DNA of 64,000 nucleotides, from contig JAFLEF010000014.1 of the NCBI GenBank assembly GCA_017309115.1, positions 1 through 64,000 on the forward strand. Reading direction: 5' to 3'. Origin of the DNA: Verrucomicrobiota bacterium (GTDB lineage: Bacteria > Verrucomicrobiota > Verrucomicrobiia > Limisphaerales > UBA9464). The notes beneath the pieces are model-generated. The model saw only the letters and a program-made list of their open reading frames with translations. It was not told the origin of the DNA and did no database searches. Position 1 is the first letter of the stretch. Each line of letters starts with the position of its first letter. The position numbers and the translations under genes are program-made. Shown in pieces: positions 26,559 through 35,763 of the stretch.

Positions 26559-26769
26559 GTGGTTCTGGGTCAACGGAAATGTGGCTCGAGCCGCCCGAAT
26601 TCCCTCCCTGCGAAGGATCTTGGGTTTTCTCCGTCTGGCGGCGCCCATCCTGTTTTTCCGAGGGTTCAATGTCAACACGTGCGCAGGCTATCGCAGCGTT
26701 TGGGAGCGAACCGGATCGACGAATTTCGCAGGGTGGACTTGTCGAAATCGACCCGCGACTGTCCACGCC

Positions 26770-28017
26770 ATGATCCTCCGCCTGCTTCTACTGAGTTCGA
26801 TCCTCCTGGAACTACTCCCCGGGACCGGTCGGGCGGCGGAATCTCCCAGCCCTGCTCCACCTTCCCTCCTGGGTAAGGTTCTGTGCGGTTATCAGGGCTG
26901 GTTCAATTGCCCGGGTGATGGGGCGGATCGGGGTTGGGTGCATTGGTCGCGACGCGGATCCGCCTTTGGGCCGGGGACGGCGACCGTCGATCTCTGGCCC
27001 GATGTCTCCGAACTCGGCCCCACCGAACGCTTCGCCACCGGATTCACAAATGCGGCGGGCCAGCCCGCTGAGGTGTTCAGCTCCTTCCACACTGACACCG
27101 TGCAACGCCACTTCCGGTGGATGCAGCAGTACGGCATCGACGGCATTTTTCTCCAACGATTCGCCGTGGGCTTACGGGACCCCAAGAGCCTTCGTCAGAA
27201 CAACACCGTCCTCGAACACTGTCGGAAGGGGGCGCAACAAACGCAGCGGGCGCTGGCGGTCATGTACGATCTAAGCGAAATGGGCAGCAAATCTCTAGCC
27301 CTGGTGCGCGAGGACTGGCGCACCTTGCGAAGTCAGTTTCGAGTCACCGAGGATCGCCACTATCTGCATCACCGGGGAAAGCCGCTGGTGGCGGTCTGGG
27401 GAATCGGCTTCAACGACAACCGCAAGTACTCTCTCGCGGAATGTCGGGAGTTGGTGGAGTTCCTGCGAGCTGATGGCTGTGCGGTGATGGTGGGGGTGCC
27501 GACGTTCTGGCGGGAACTGAAGCGCGATGCCCTCGCCGATCCGGCGCTCTTGGATCTCATTCGCCGGGCCGACGTGGTCAGCCCGTGGACGGTCGGCCGA
27601 TACCGAACCCTTCCGGAAGTGGCGCGCCACGCCGAACAGGTCCTAAAGCCTGACCTCGCCTGGTGCGCCGAGGCCAAAGTCGATTACCTGCCCGTCGTAT
27701 TCCCAGGTTTCAGCTGGCACAACCTCACTGGCGGCCCGCTCAACGCCATTCCCCGTCAGCGCGGAGAGTTTCTCTGGTCGCAGTTCGTGGAAGCCAAGCG
27801 GGCGGGAAGTCAGATGGTCTATGTGGCCATGTTCGACGAAGTGGACGAAGCCACAGCCATCTTCAAATGCACCAATGACGTGCCCGTGGGAGAAGGCGTT
27901 CAGTTCCTGTCGTACGAAGGTCTTCCCAGTGACTTCTACCTGCGCGTGACCGGCGCCGGAACCCGGATGATTCACGGAACGGCACCGCTACAGGAACGCC
28001 TTCCAGTCTCGCCCTGA
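26770..28017 (+). CDS. Secreted glycoside hydrolase family 71/99-like protein
   Basis: The 415-residue product has a signal peptide (MILRLLLLSSILLELL) and then GKVLCGYQGWFNCPGDGADRG, the recognisable start of GH71/99-like proteins. Further landmarks are FRWMQQYGIDGIFLQRFA and the C-terminal MVYVAMFDEVDEATAIFK with a conserved acidic pair. Family members act on alpha-linked glucans or mannans; the substrate here is unknown. The ATG at 26770 gives a clean signal peptide; the long upstream extension overlaps the divergent ctaC promoter region and is not credible. Confidence 0.85.
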   Translation: MILRLLLLSSILLELLPGTGRAAESPSPAPPSLLGKVLCGYQGWFNCPGDGADRGWVHWSRRGSAFGPGTATVDLWPDVSELGPTERFATGFTNAAGQPAEVFSSFHTDTVQRHFRWMQQYGIDGIFLQRFAVGLRDPKSLRQNNTVLEHCRKGAQQTQRALAVMYDLSEMGSKSLALVREDWRTLRSQFRVTEDRHYLHHRGKPLVAVWGIGFNDNRKYSLAECRELVEFLRADGCAVMVGVPTFWRELKRDALADPALLDLIRRADVVSPWTVGRYRTLPEVARHAEQVLKPDLAWCAEAKVDYLPVVFPGFSWHNLTGGPLNAIPRQRGEFLWSQFVEAKRAGSQMVYVAMFDEVDEATAIFKCTNDVPVGEGVQFLSYEGLPSDFYLRVTGAGTRMIHGTAPLQERLPVSP

Positions 28018-28050
28018 GCGACGCCTCGCTTACCGGTCTTCATTTTTTCC

Positions 28051-28459
28051 GGACTCAGGGTGGTAGGGCGACGCTCTGGAGCGTCCTTGCATGGACCCCA
28101 CACGCGTCATTCGTCGGGACGCGAACGGCTCGGCGGAGCCTCGCCCCATCAAACTTATCCCCTACTCTCCCTTTCCTGTTTTCCGGACTCAGGGTGGTAG
28201 GACGACGCTCTGCGGAGCCGTCCGTGTGTGCACTCCACACGCGTCATTCGTCGGGACCCGAACGGCTCGGCGGAGCCTCGCCCCACCGTACTTATCCCCT
28301 ACTCTCCCTATCCTGTTTTCCAAACTCAGGGTGGTAGGGCGACGCTCTGCGGAGCCGTCCGTGGGTGGACTCCACACGCGCCAATTGCTGGGACGCGAAC
28401 GGCTCGGCGGAGCCTCGCCCCACCATACTCATCCCCTACTTCCCCTTTCCTGTTTTTCC
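28051..28459. repeat. Three tandem copies of the palindromic composite repeat
   Basis: Three direct repeats of 134, 137 and 138 bases at 28051-28184, 28185-28321 and 28322-28459. Each opens with ACTCAGGGTGGTAGG, has a palindrome with left arm GGGCGACGCTCTGCGGAGCC and right arm CGGCTCGGCGGAGCCTCGCC, and ends with a pyrimidine tail (CTTATCCCCTACTCTCCCT-like, then CCTGTTTTCC). The arms are imperfect reverse complements. Copy one has a short deletion in its left arm. The array fills most of the 590-base space between two convergent genes; 28460-28607 holds nothing I recognise. Confidence 0.9.
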
Positions 28460-28607
28460 AGATTCACCTTCCCCCTCCGCGTCCTCCGCGGGAGATGCTT
28501 TCCCAGGGCCGAGGTCAGAGCGGGTGTTCGTTCACCGCTGAACAGCAAGAGCCGCGCCGCTGCGCGCGGAGTCGCGGGGACGGCCCGGCGGTCCATCCCT
28601 ACCCAGT

Positions 28608-29519
28608 TTAGGTCACACTGAGGCGGAACGCGGCCCGATAAGACTCGCCGGCCTTGACCCAGTTCAGTCCCAATCCTGAGACCAACGCGTTGGTCGGTGC
28701 GGTCATGGGTTCCAGAGCGATGAAGTCCTTCCCGGCGGGCGCATAAACTTGGGCGAAGCGATAGCCCTCCAAAAACTCCATCGTCAACCGGCGTCCCCCG
28801 CCCTGCAGGACGAACTCCGGCGTCGGGCTCAAGGTGACGAAGCCATCATCAAACACCCGGTCCCCCAAGGGTTGATCGAACCGGGAAAAGAATTCCTCCG
28901 CGCCAGTCGGAATCCCCCGTGGATCGAGACTTAACCGACTTAACGGCGGCAGTCGCAGCCACCAATCGGAACGGCTCTTCCCGGGCAATCTCAGGAACGG
29001 ATGAAACCCGAAGCTGACGGGAACGGCCCCCTGCGTCCCGGCCGTGAGGACCGTCTTCACAGTCAGGCTGGAAGCGTCGAGCGAAGCCGTTAGTTGAAGA
29101 CGGTGGGCAAAGGGGAAGACACCCAGCCATTCGGGACGATTCCAGTCGAGCAGGGCTGAGATCTGGTTGGGTCCGGCCGCCACTTCCGTCCACGGTAGCA
29201 ATGGCCAGCCGATGCCATGCATGGGCAGCCCGTTCGAATCGAGGTGGAGCCAGGGTGACTGCGGGTCCAGAAGCACGTCGTGACCACCCGCCGCATAGTG
29301 CACTCCGTTCAGTCGATTCGCCCACGGATGCAACAAGGGGATGCCGGCGGTACTGCCCCGGGTCGCCGAACTCTCCAAATCCTCTACGCGACCGAGCAGT
29401 TTCTCACCCCGATGTCGCAGCGAAGCGCCCAACATTCCCCGGGACAGGAGGAACACCGCCTCCAGTTCGCCCGCCTTAAGCTCCCGTGGACCAGAATTCT
29501 CCCACCAAGCTGATGCCAT
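28608..29519 (-). CDS. Aldose 1-epimerase family protein
   Basis: A 303-residue galactose-mutarotase-fold protein. Landmarks are GIPLLHPWANRL (the conserved substrate-binding Asn-Arg of the family), MHGIGWPLLPW with the catalytic-type histidine, VSFGFHPFLRLP with a second histidine, and FIALEPMTAPTNAL with the conserved glutamate. It would interconvert sugar anomers. It closes the minus-strand sugar-phosphate series, 22 bases after rpiB, and probably feeds sugars into it; whether the substrate is free glucose or a phosphorylated hexose is not clear. Confidence 0.88.
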   Translation of the reverse strand: MASAWWENSGPRELKAGELEAVFLLSRGMLGASLRHRGEKLLGRVEDLESSATRGSTAGIPLLHPWANRLNGVHYAAGGHDVLLDPQSPWLHLDSNGLPMHGIGWPLLPWTEVAAGPNQISALLDWNRPEWLGVFPFAHRLQLTASLDASSLTVKTVLTAGTQGAVPVSFGFHPFLRLPGKSRSDWWLRLPPLSRLSLDPRGIPTGAEEFFSRFDQPLGDRVFDDGFVTLSPTPEFVLQGGGRRLTMEFLEGYRFAQVYAPAGKDFIALEPMTAPTNALVSGLGLNWVKAGESYRAAFRLSVT

Positions 29520-29541
29520 TTTGAGAACGATTCGCGACGGC

Positions 29542-29994
29542 TTAAGCCTTGCCCCCTTCGAGCAAGGCCACCTTGTTCAACCGCCGCCGATGCCGGTCAG
29601 CGCCGCTGAAGACGGACTCCAAAAAGGTTTCCACCAAGTCCCAGGCCACCTCGGGTCCGATCGTCCGACCACCCATGCACAAGATGTTCATGTCATCATC
29701 CTCCACGCCCTGGCGCGCGGAGAAGTGGTCATGGATCAGGCACGCCCGAGTGCCCGGAATCTTGTTGGCACACACCGCCGCCCCCACTCCACTGCCGCAG
29801 ATCGCGATGCCCCGGTCCACGGTTCCCGAGGCCACGGATCGCGCCAAGGGAACCACGAAGTCCGGATAATCATCGTCCGACTTCAACTCCTTCGCCCCAA
29901 AGTCGGTGATCTGATGCCCGGCCTTTTTGAGCCGGGTCAGGATCTCCTGTTTGAGGGCAAAGCCGCCATGGTCCGTCGCAATTCCGACACGCAT
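29542..29994 (-). CDS. rpiB: Ribose-5-phosphate isomerase B
   Basis: The 150-residue enzyme interconverts ribose-5-phosphate and ribulose-5-phosphate. Motifs: IATDHGGFALKQEI at the start, the catalytic cysteine in GIAICGSGVGAAVCANK, and CLIHDHFSARQGVEDDDMNILCMGGR. Length is normal. It lies in the same series as zwf, gnd and pgl, where it would take over the ribulose-5-phosphate made by gnd. A second RpiB domain occurs in this window within the fusion protein at 43.7 kb. Confidence 0.93.
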   Translation of the reverse strand: MRVGIATDHGGFALKQEILTRLKKAGHQITDFGAKELKSDDDYPDFVVPLARSVASGTVDRGIAICGSGVGAAVCANKIPGTRACLIHDHFSARQGVEDDDMNILCMGGRTIGPEVAWDLVETFLESVFSGADRHRRRLNKVALLEGGKA

Positions 29995-30055
29995 CAGTTG
30001 GGAGTGGTTGAGATTGAAGTTCGCCGAAGGATCGTCGCGGTCATGCTCGGGACGT

Positions 30056-30760
30056 TCACACGGTTCCCCCGCGAGCCGCTTGATCCGCCAAAATCGAGGC
30101 TGTGCTACGGACGATTCTTCCCGAGGGAATTCCAGTGTCGCCCGCCAGCAACCGTTGAAGCATCGGTTGCTTCTCCGCCCCGGTGATTACCCAGAGAATC
30201 TTCCGGGCCCGGTTCAACACGGGATACGTCAGCGTCAATCGACGCCGCTTCTGATACACCCCGGTCACGGCCACCTCGGCGTTGTGCACTTCCAGCACCG
30301 GATCGCCAGGAATCAGCGAAGCCGTGTGACCATCGGCGCCCATTCCCAAGTGCACCAAATCCAACACGGGCGGAGAGCCGGCCCAGTGCTCGAGCGTCTT
30401 GGAGTAATTGTGGGACGCAACCAGGGAGTCCGGTTCCTCCACCGGCATCGCGTGAATCTGATCCGGCGGCAGCGGCGCGTGGCTGAGCAGACTTTCGCGC
30501 AGGTGGGTCAGGTTGCGATCCGGATCGCCCGGCGGCGCAATCCGTTCATCCACTTGGAACACATGAACCCCGCTCCATGGCACCTGTTCCTGAGCTAGAT
30601 CCCGCAGCATTTGCCAGGGCGTTCGGCCGCCGCTGACCGCCATCAGAAACCGACCTCGGGCAGCCACCGCTGCGCGCGCTTCGGCGGCGATCACCCGGGC
30701 TGCTTCCCGGGCGACTGCATCGGCGTCCGGCAAGACGTTTAAAGCGAGTGGTTCAACCAT
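30056..30760 (-). CDS. pgl: 6-phosphogluconolactonase
   Basis: The 234-residue protein is of the DevB/Pgl type related to glucosamine-phosphate isomerase: AVSGGRTPWQML near the start binds phosphate, VHVFQVDERIAPP holds the conserved aspartate-glutamate, and HLGMGADGHTASLIPGDP is the family's strongest motif, with its catalytic histidine. It hydrolyses the lactone made by Zwf. The gene follows zwf by 21 bases, in pathway order. Confidence 0.95.
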   Translation of the reverse strand: MVEPLALNVLPDADAVAREAARVIAAEARAAVAARGRFLMAVSGGRTPWQMLRDLAQEQVPWSGVHVFQVDERIAPPGDPDRNLTHLRESLLSHAPLPPDQIHAMPVEEPDSLVASHNYSKTLEHWAGSPPVLDLVHLGMGADGHTASLIPGDPVLEVHNAEVAVTGVYQKRRRLTLTYPVLNRARKILWVITGAEKQPMLQRLLAGDTGIPSGRIVRSTASILADQAARGGTV

Positions 30761-30781
30761 GATTCGAAATGGATTCCGGAT

Positions 30782-32158
30782 TTAGGCCACGGTGGGATTC
30801 CACCATCCGCCCGGCGGAGCGAGCAGACGGTCCACTTCCGGCGGCCCCCAGGTTCCGGGTTGATACGGATAGACCGGCGTCTTGGCCTTCAGCATGGGAT
30901 CCACAATCCGCCATGCCTCTTCCACGTAATCCTCCCGCGAGAACAGCGTGGCATCACCGGACATGGCGTCCCCAAGGACCCGCTCGTAGGCATCCATCTC
31001 TTCCTTGGTCGGATGATGCGCGGCAATCATTTCATTGATACCGCCGGTCGTGTCATCCGCTGGCGCCACGACGTTGATGCCGATGGCGATGGTGGCTTCG
31101 GGACTGATTCGGAGCCGGAGATAGTTGGGCTCCAACTGGAAGTCCTCGTACATGGTCGGCGGCGGGCGCATGCGAATAAGGACTTCGGTACAAGTCACCG
31201 GCAGACACTTGCCCGCGCGGATGTAGAACGGCACGCCTTTCCAACGCCACGAATCGAGTTCGAGTTTCAGTGCTGCAAACGTTTCCACGGTAGAGTCTGG
31301 AGCGACGCCGGGTTCGTCGAGATAGCCTTGGAACTGGCCGCGCACGACGTCGCGAACGGTCAGCGGCGGAATCGCCTTCAACACCTTCACCTTCTCATCC
31401 CGCACTGTCTCGCTGTCGAGGCGCGGCGGAGGTTCCATCGCGATATTGGCCATCAACTGGAACAGGTGATTCTGCATCACGTCCCGAATCGTTCCCGTTT
31501 GATCGTAGAATTTGCCGCGGCCCTGGACCCCGAAATCCTCCGCCATGGTAATTTGCACGCTCTCGATATGGTCACGGTTCCAATACGATTCCGGGAAGGA
31601 ATTGGCGAAGCGGAAGAACTGCAGGTTGTGCACCGGCCGTTTGCCGAGGTAGTGGTCGATCCGAAAGATCCGGGCCTCGTCAAAGGTGTTGAGCAGAATC
31701 CGGTTCAGGTTGCGGGCCGATTCCATGTCTGTGCCAAAGGGCTTCTCGACAATGATCCGAGCCCCGGGTCCCGCACAGCCGGCCTTGGCCAGTTGCTCGA
31801 CCACCTGACCGAAGAGCAGCGGCGGGATGGCCATGTAATGCGCCGGACTTTGGGCGTCCCCTAGTTGCTGCTTCAACTGTTGGAACGTGGCGGCGTCGGC
31901 ATAGTCGCCATCGACATAGCGCAGCAGTTTGGAAAGCTGCTCGAAGGCGACAGGATCCAAACCCCCATGCTTTTCCAGGCTGTCCTTCGCCCGGGCTTTC
32001 AACTGATCCAGGTTCCAACCGGCCTTGGCCACACCAATGACAGGCACCTTCAGATGGCCCCGCTTCAGCATCGCCTGGAGGGACGGAAAGATCTTCTTGT
32101 ACGCCAAATCGCCGGTGGCGCCGAAGAACACCAGGGCATCGGAATGGGGGACACTCAT
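30782..32158 (-). CDS. zwf: Glucose-6-phosphate 1-dehydrogenase
   Basis: Zwf oxidises glucose-6-phosphate with NADP or NAD, the entry to the oxidative pentose-phosphate route. The 458-residue protein shows the nucleotide-binding GATGDLAYKK (13-22), the active-site motif RIDHYLGK (166-173), and IIVEKPFGTD (135-143 region). The C-terminal domain carries FYIRAGKCLP and TEVLIRM. It lies between gnd and pgl on the same strand; the spacer to gnd is entirely a heptamer repeat array. Confidence 0.97.
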   Translation of the reverse strand: MSVPHSDALVFFGATGDLAYKKIFPSLQAMLKRGHLKVPVIGVAKAGWNLDQLKARAKDSLEKHGGLDPVAFEQLSKLLRYVDGDYADAATFQQLKQQLGDAQSPAHYMAIPPLLFGQVVEQLAKAGCAGPGARIIVEKPFGTDMESARNLNRILLNTFDEARIFRIDHYLGKRPVHNLQFFRFANSFPESYWNRDHIESVQITMAEDFGVQGRGKFYDQTGTIRDVMQNHLFQLMANIAMEPPPRLDSETVRDEKVKVLKAIPPLTVRDVVRGQFQGYLDEPGVAPDSTVETFAALKLELDSWRWKGVPFYIRAGKCLPVTCTEVLIRMRPPPTMYEDFQLEPNYLRLRISPEATIAIGINVVAPADDTTGGINEMIAAHHPTKEEMDAYERVLGDAMSGDATLFSREDYVEEAWRIVDPMLKAKTPVYPYQPGTWGPPEVDRLLAPPGGWWNPTVA

Positions 32159-32162
32159 AGGG

Positions 32163-32211
32163 GAAGCTGAGAGCTGAGAGCTGAGAGGTCGGAAGAGGGA
32201 AACCGGTAACG
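32163..32211. repeat. Heptamer array filling the gnd-zwf spacer
   Basis: Seven 7-base units in register: GAAGCTG, AGAGCTG, AGAGCTG, AGAGGTC, GGAAGAG, GGAAACC, GGTAACG. Read on the other strand the first units are CTCTCAG-type, identical in kind to those upstream of dapF. The array takes up nearly all of the 56 bases between the gnd stop and the zwf start, so it is transcribed and includes the zwf ribosome-binding region. No palindrome accompanies it. Confidence 0.65.
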
Positions 32212-32214
32212 GCG

Positions 32215-33249
32215 TTATTTGGCGGGCTTTTCCAAGTGGCCGCCGAAACCAAAGCGCATCGCGGACAGGAGCTTGTCCTGATAGTCTGCCTCGCCCCGGG
32301 AGGCGAATCGTTCGTAGAGCGCGGTGGTCAGTACCGGCACCGGCACGCCTTCGTCGATGGCCGCCTTGATCGTCCAGCGACCTTCCCCGGAATCAGAGAC
32401 GCGGCCGGCGAATCCTTCGAGATTCTGGTCCTTGGCCAGAGCAGTGGCCGTCAGGTCGAGCAGCCAGGAGGAAATCACGCTGCCCCGGCGCCAAACCTCG
32501 GCGACATCGGCCAGATTGAGATCGAACTGATAGTGCTCAGGATCCCGCAGCGGCGTCGTTTCGGCATCCACAGTATGACTGCGCTTGCCGATGTTGGCCG
32601 ACCGCAGGACGCCCAACCCTTCGGCATAGGCAGCCATGATTCCGTACTCGATTCCATTGTGCACCATCTTCACGAAATGGCCGGCGCCGTTGGATCCGCA
32701 GTGCAGATACCCCTGCTCTGCCGTTCCACCCAGTTGCTCGCGTCCGGGTGTGCGCGGGATGTCGCCAATGCCTGGCCCCAGGGTGGCAAAGATGGGATCC
32801 AACCGCTGAACGATGGGCGTTTCCCCGCCAATCATCATGCAATACCCACGCTCCAAGCCCCAAACCCCGCCGCTCGTTCCGACATCCACGTAATGGATAC
32901 CCCGGGTCTGCAGTTCCTTGGCTCGGCGGATGTCATCCACGTAGTAGGAGTTGCCGCCGTCGATCAGAATGTCTCCCGATTCCAGATGCGGGAGCAGCGA
33001 GGCAATCGTTTGGTCCACGACACCCGCGGGCACCATGAGCCAGACGGCCCGCGGTTGCTCCAGCTTGGCGACGAAGTCCGCCAGGGAACTCGCCCCGGTG
33101 GCGCCCTCGGCCGCCAAACCGGCGACGGCCTGGGGGGACATGTCAAAGACGGTACAGCGGTGTCCGGCTCGAAGGAGTCGGCGCACCATGTTGGCACCCA
33201 TGCGGCCCAAGCCGATCATGCCGAGTTGTTGAGGCGAGTTGGTTTTCAT
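32215..33249 (-). CDS. gnd: 6-phosphogluconate dehydrogenase, decarboxylating (short form)
   Basis: The 344-residue enzyme converts 6-phosphogluconate to ribulose-5-phosphate and CO2. It shows the dinucleotide fold [14 protein letters not shown], the substrate motif [36 protein letters not shown] and the catalytic [15 protein letters not shown]. At 344 residues it belongs to the short class (often NAD-preferring) rather than the 470-residue GndA form. It lies between pgi and zwf in the sugar-phosphate series. Confidence 0.96.
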   Translation of the reverse strand: MKTNSPQQLGMIGLGRMGANMVRRLLRAGHRCTVFDMSPQAVAGLAAEGATGASSLADFVAKLEQPRAVWLMVPAGVVDQTIASLLPHLESGDILIDGGNSYYVDDIRRAKELQTRGIHYVDVGTSGGVWGLERGYCMMIGGETPIVQRLDPIFATLGPGIGDIPRTPGREQLGGTAEQGYLHCGSNGAGHFVKMVHNGIEYGIMAAYAEGLGVLRSANIGKRSHTVDAETTPLRDPEHYQFDLNLADVAEVWRRGSVISSWLLDLTATALAKDQNLEGFAGRVSDSGEGRWTIKAAIDEGVPVPVLTTALYERFASRGEADYQDKLLSAMRFGFGGHLEKPAK

Positions 33250-33281
33250 CAGTGTGGTCTCTCAGGTCGGATGGTTCCGCT

Positions 33282-34928
33282 TCAGGCACCCTTCATCTTG
33301 CGGTACCGCTTGATCAAATTGTTGGTCGAACTGTCGTGCTTCAATCGCGGGGGTGTCGGACTTTCAAGTTCCGGAATGATTCGTTGCGCCAGTGCCTTGC
33401 CGAGTTCCACGCCCCACTGGTCGAACGAATTGATGTTCCAGATCACGCCCTGAACGAAGACGCTGTGCTCATACAAAGCGACCAAGCGACCCAGGGCCGC
33501 CGGGGTCAACTTGTCCGCCAGAATGGTGTTCGAGGGCCGATTGCCGGCGAACACTCGATGCGGCACCAGCGCCAGTTCGGTTCCTTCCGCCTGCACCTGC
33601 TCCGCCGTCTTGCCGAAGGCGAGGGCTTCCGCTTGGGCGAGCACATTGGCCATCAGCATGTCGTGATGACGTCCCAGAGGTGTGAGGGCGTGGGCAAAGG
33701 CAATGAAATCACAGGGAATCAGCCGGGTGCCCTGGTGGATCAGCTGATAGAAACTGTGCTGACCGTTGGTACCCGGCTCGCCCCAAAAAATCGGGCAGGT
33801 CTGATAATCCACCGTGCTGCCGTCGAGGGTGACGTGCTTGCCGTTGCTCTCCATGGTCAATTGCTGGAGGTAGGCGGGAAACCGCTTCAAATACTGTTCG
33901 TAGGGCAACACGGCCACGGTCTCGGCGCCGAGGAACTCCGTGTTCCAAATCGTCAGCAGACCCATCAGCACCGGCAAATTCCGTTCCAGCGGCGCCGTTC
34001 GGAAGTGCTCATCCATTTCGTGGAAACCGGCGAGCAACTCGCGGAATCCGTCCGGACCAATGGCCAACATGGTGGACAAACCGATCGCCGAATCCATGGA
34101 GTACCGGCCACCGACCCAATCCCAGAAGCCAAACATGTTCGCGGTATCGATGCCGAATGCCGACACCTTTTCGGCGTTGGTGGACACCGCGACGAAGTGC
34201 TTCGCTACCGCCTTGGTTTCGCCGCCCAAGCCCGCCAGCAGCCAATCCCGGGCACTGCCGGCATTGGTCATGGTCTCGAGCGTGGTGAAGGTCTTGGAAG
34301 AAACGATGAAGAGCGTTTCGGCGGGATTAAGGTCGTGGGTGGCTTCCACGAAATCGATGCCGTCCACGTTCGAGACAAACCGGAACGTCAGGCCGCGCTC
34401 GCTGTAATGGCGCAGGGCTTCATAGGCCATCACCGGGCCGAGGTCGGATCCCCCGATGCCAATGTTGACGATGTTCCGAATGCGTTTGCCGGTGTGGCCC
34501 TTCCATTTTCCCGAACGCACGCGTTCGGCAAACTCAGACATGCGATCCAGCACGGCGTGGACCTCCGGAACCACATTCTTGCCGTCCACCAGGATGGTGG
34601 CGTCGCGAGGGGCACGCAGGGCGACATGGAGCACCGCGCGTCCTTCGGTGAGATTGATCTTTTCACCGGTGAACATGGCCTCCCGACGGGCCGCCAGTCC
34701 GGACTCCTCAGCCAACTGAAACAACGTCTGAAGCGTCTCGTCGGTGATCCGATTCTTGGAGTAGTCCAGAAACAATCCGGACCCTTCCGCGGTGAATCGC
34801 TGCCCGCGCTTGGGATCCTCGGCGAAGAGGTCGCGCAGATGCACATCCTTGATCTTCTTGTGATGCGCGGTCAGGGCCTTCCAGGCGGAACGGCGGGTCA
34901 AGGGCTTGAAGGAAGTGGGGGTGCTCAT
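33282..34928 (-). CDS. pgi: Glucose-6-phosphate isomerase
   Basis: A 548-residue long-form Pgi. Signature motifs are present: [17 protein letters not shown] for phosphate binding, [27 protein letters not shown], the catalytic [16 protein letters not shown] with its glutamate/histidine region, and the C-terminal [13 protein letters not shown] with the catalytic lysine. It links glucose-6-phosphate and fructose-6-phosphate and sits between the glucokinase-like gene and gnd. Confidence 0.97.
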   Translation of the reverse strand: MSTPTSFKPLTRRSAWKALTAHHKKIKDVHLRDLFAEDPKRGQRFTAEGSGLFLDYSKNRITDETLQTLFQLAEESGLAARREAMFTGEKINLTEGRAVLHVALRAPRDATILVDGKNVVPEVHAVLDRMSEFAERVRSGKWKGHTGKRIRNIVNIGIGGSDLGPVMAYEALRHYSERGLTFRFVSNVDGIDFVEATHDLNPAETLFIVSSKTFTTLETMTNAGSARDWLLAGLGGETKAVAKHFVAVSTNAEKVSAFGIDTANMFGFWDWVGGRYSMDSAIGLSTMLAIGPDGFRELLAGFHEMDEHFRTAPLERNLPVLMGLLTIWNTEFLGAETVAVLPYEQYLKRFPAYLQQLTMESNGKHVTLDGSTVDYQTCPIFWGEPGTNGQHSFYQLIHQGTRLIPCDFIAFAHALTPLGRHHDMLMANVLAQAEALAFGKTAEQVQAEGTELALVPHRVFAGNRPSNTILADKLTPAALGRLVALYEHSVFVQGVIWNINSFDQWGVELGKALAQRIIPELESPTPPRLKHDSSTNNLIKRYRKMKGA

Positions 34929-34955
34929 GCGGGAAAAGTCTGGATTGAACGGAGA

Positions 34956-35657
34956 TCAGGCTTGGGGTTTTGGGGAACGACGGCGCTTGGGGGTGGGCGG
35001 AGGATTGGGAGTGGGTTGCCACAACCGAAATCCACCGAGAAAGGCGTTGTCATTGCTGCCCAACCGACAGTCCTGGGGCAGTTCCTTCAACTTCTTCGCA
35101 TTGCCGCCACCGAGGACAATGTCGTTGGGCTCCAGCGCCGCCCGCAGGGTCTCGATGACGCGGTTAACCTCCTTACGCCACTTCTTCTTGCCCAGCTCTT
35201 CCAGGCCCCGCAGACCGACATAGTCTTCAAACGTGGCTTTTTTGTAGGGCAGATGCGCGAGTTCCATTGGCTCAATGATGCCGTCGACGACCATGCAGGA
35301 CCCAAGACCCGTGCCCAGGCCGAGAAAGAGCATTTTGCCGCCTTGATAACTTCCGTAGGCTTGCATCGCGGCGTCGTTGATGACCTTCACCGGAAGCTTA
35401 AAGGCTTTCCGAAAATCGAATCCAACCCAGCCATGCGCCAGGTTGTGCGGTTCCGCCACCGGACGTCCCCGCGAAACAAACCCAGGATAGCCAATCGTGA
35501 TCGCCTCGTATTCCCAATCCTTGGTCAGTTTGCGCGTCTCCGCGACCATTCGGCGGGCCGTCATACGCGGACCCGAGGGGAACTCCCGGCGTTCTTTTTG
35601 GCCGGTGGCAAGGAGTTTGACGTGCGTTCCGCCAACATCGATCACAAGGACCTTCAT
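34956..35657 (-). CDS. ROK-family kinase, polyphosphate-glucokinase-like
   Basis: The 233-residue protein has a phosphate-binding start IDVGGTHVK (6-14), the catalytic aspartate in VINDAAMQAYG, and LFLGLGTGLGSC, an arrangement matching polyphosphate glucokinases rather than repressor-type ROK proteins; it lacks the ROK zinc motif and any helix-turn-helix domain. Residues after about 213 are a proline/basic tail (PTPNPPPTPKRRRSP). It would make glucose-6-phosphate for pgm, pgi and zwf, its neighbours. Polyphosphate versus ATP use cannot be told from sequence. Confidence 0.83.
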   Translation of the reverse strand: MKVLVIDVGGTHVKLLATGQKERREFPSGPRMTARRMVAETRKLTKDWEYEAITIGYPGFVSRGRPVAEPHNLAHGWVGFDFRKAFKLPVKVINDAAMQAYGSYQGGKMLFLGLGTGLGSCMVVDGIIEPMELAHLPYKKATFEDYVGLRGLEELGKKKWRKEVNRVIETLRAALEPNDIVLGGGNAKKLKELPQDCRLGSNDNAFLGGFRLWQPTPNPPPTPKRRRSPKPQA

Positions 35658-35763
35658 GAGATTGATCTAGGACTGTTTGGTGAGCCCAAGAAAACGCCGC
35701 GGGCGCAATCTTGGCAAGGACGCGGGCAGAAAGACTGAGAGAATCGAGTCCATCGTCTCTCGC

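Noticed and set aside
28051-28459. CRISPR array
   Set aside because: Only three units, units are over 130 bases and similar throughout; there are no short repeats with unique spacers and no cas genes.
33252-35738. Plus-strand reading frame of 828 codons, the longest in the window
   Set aside because: It runs antisense to pgi and the ROK kinase, both with complete motifs. It is open only because of codon bias.
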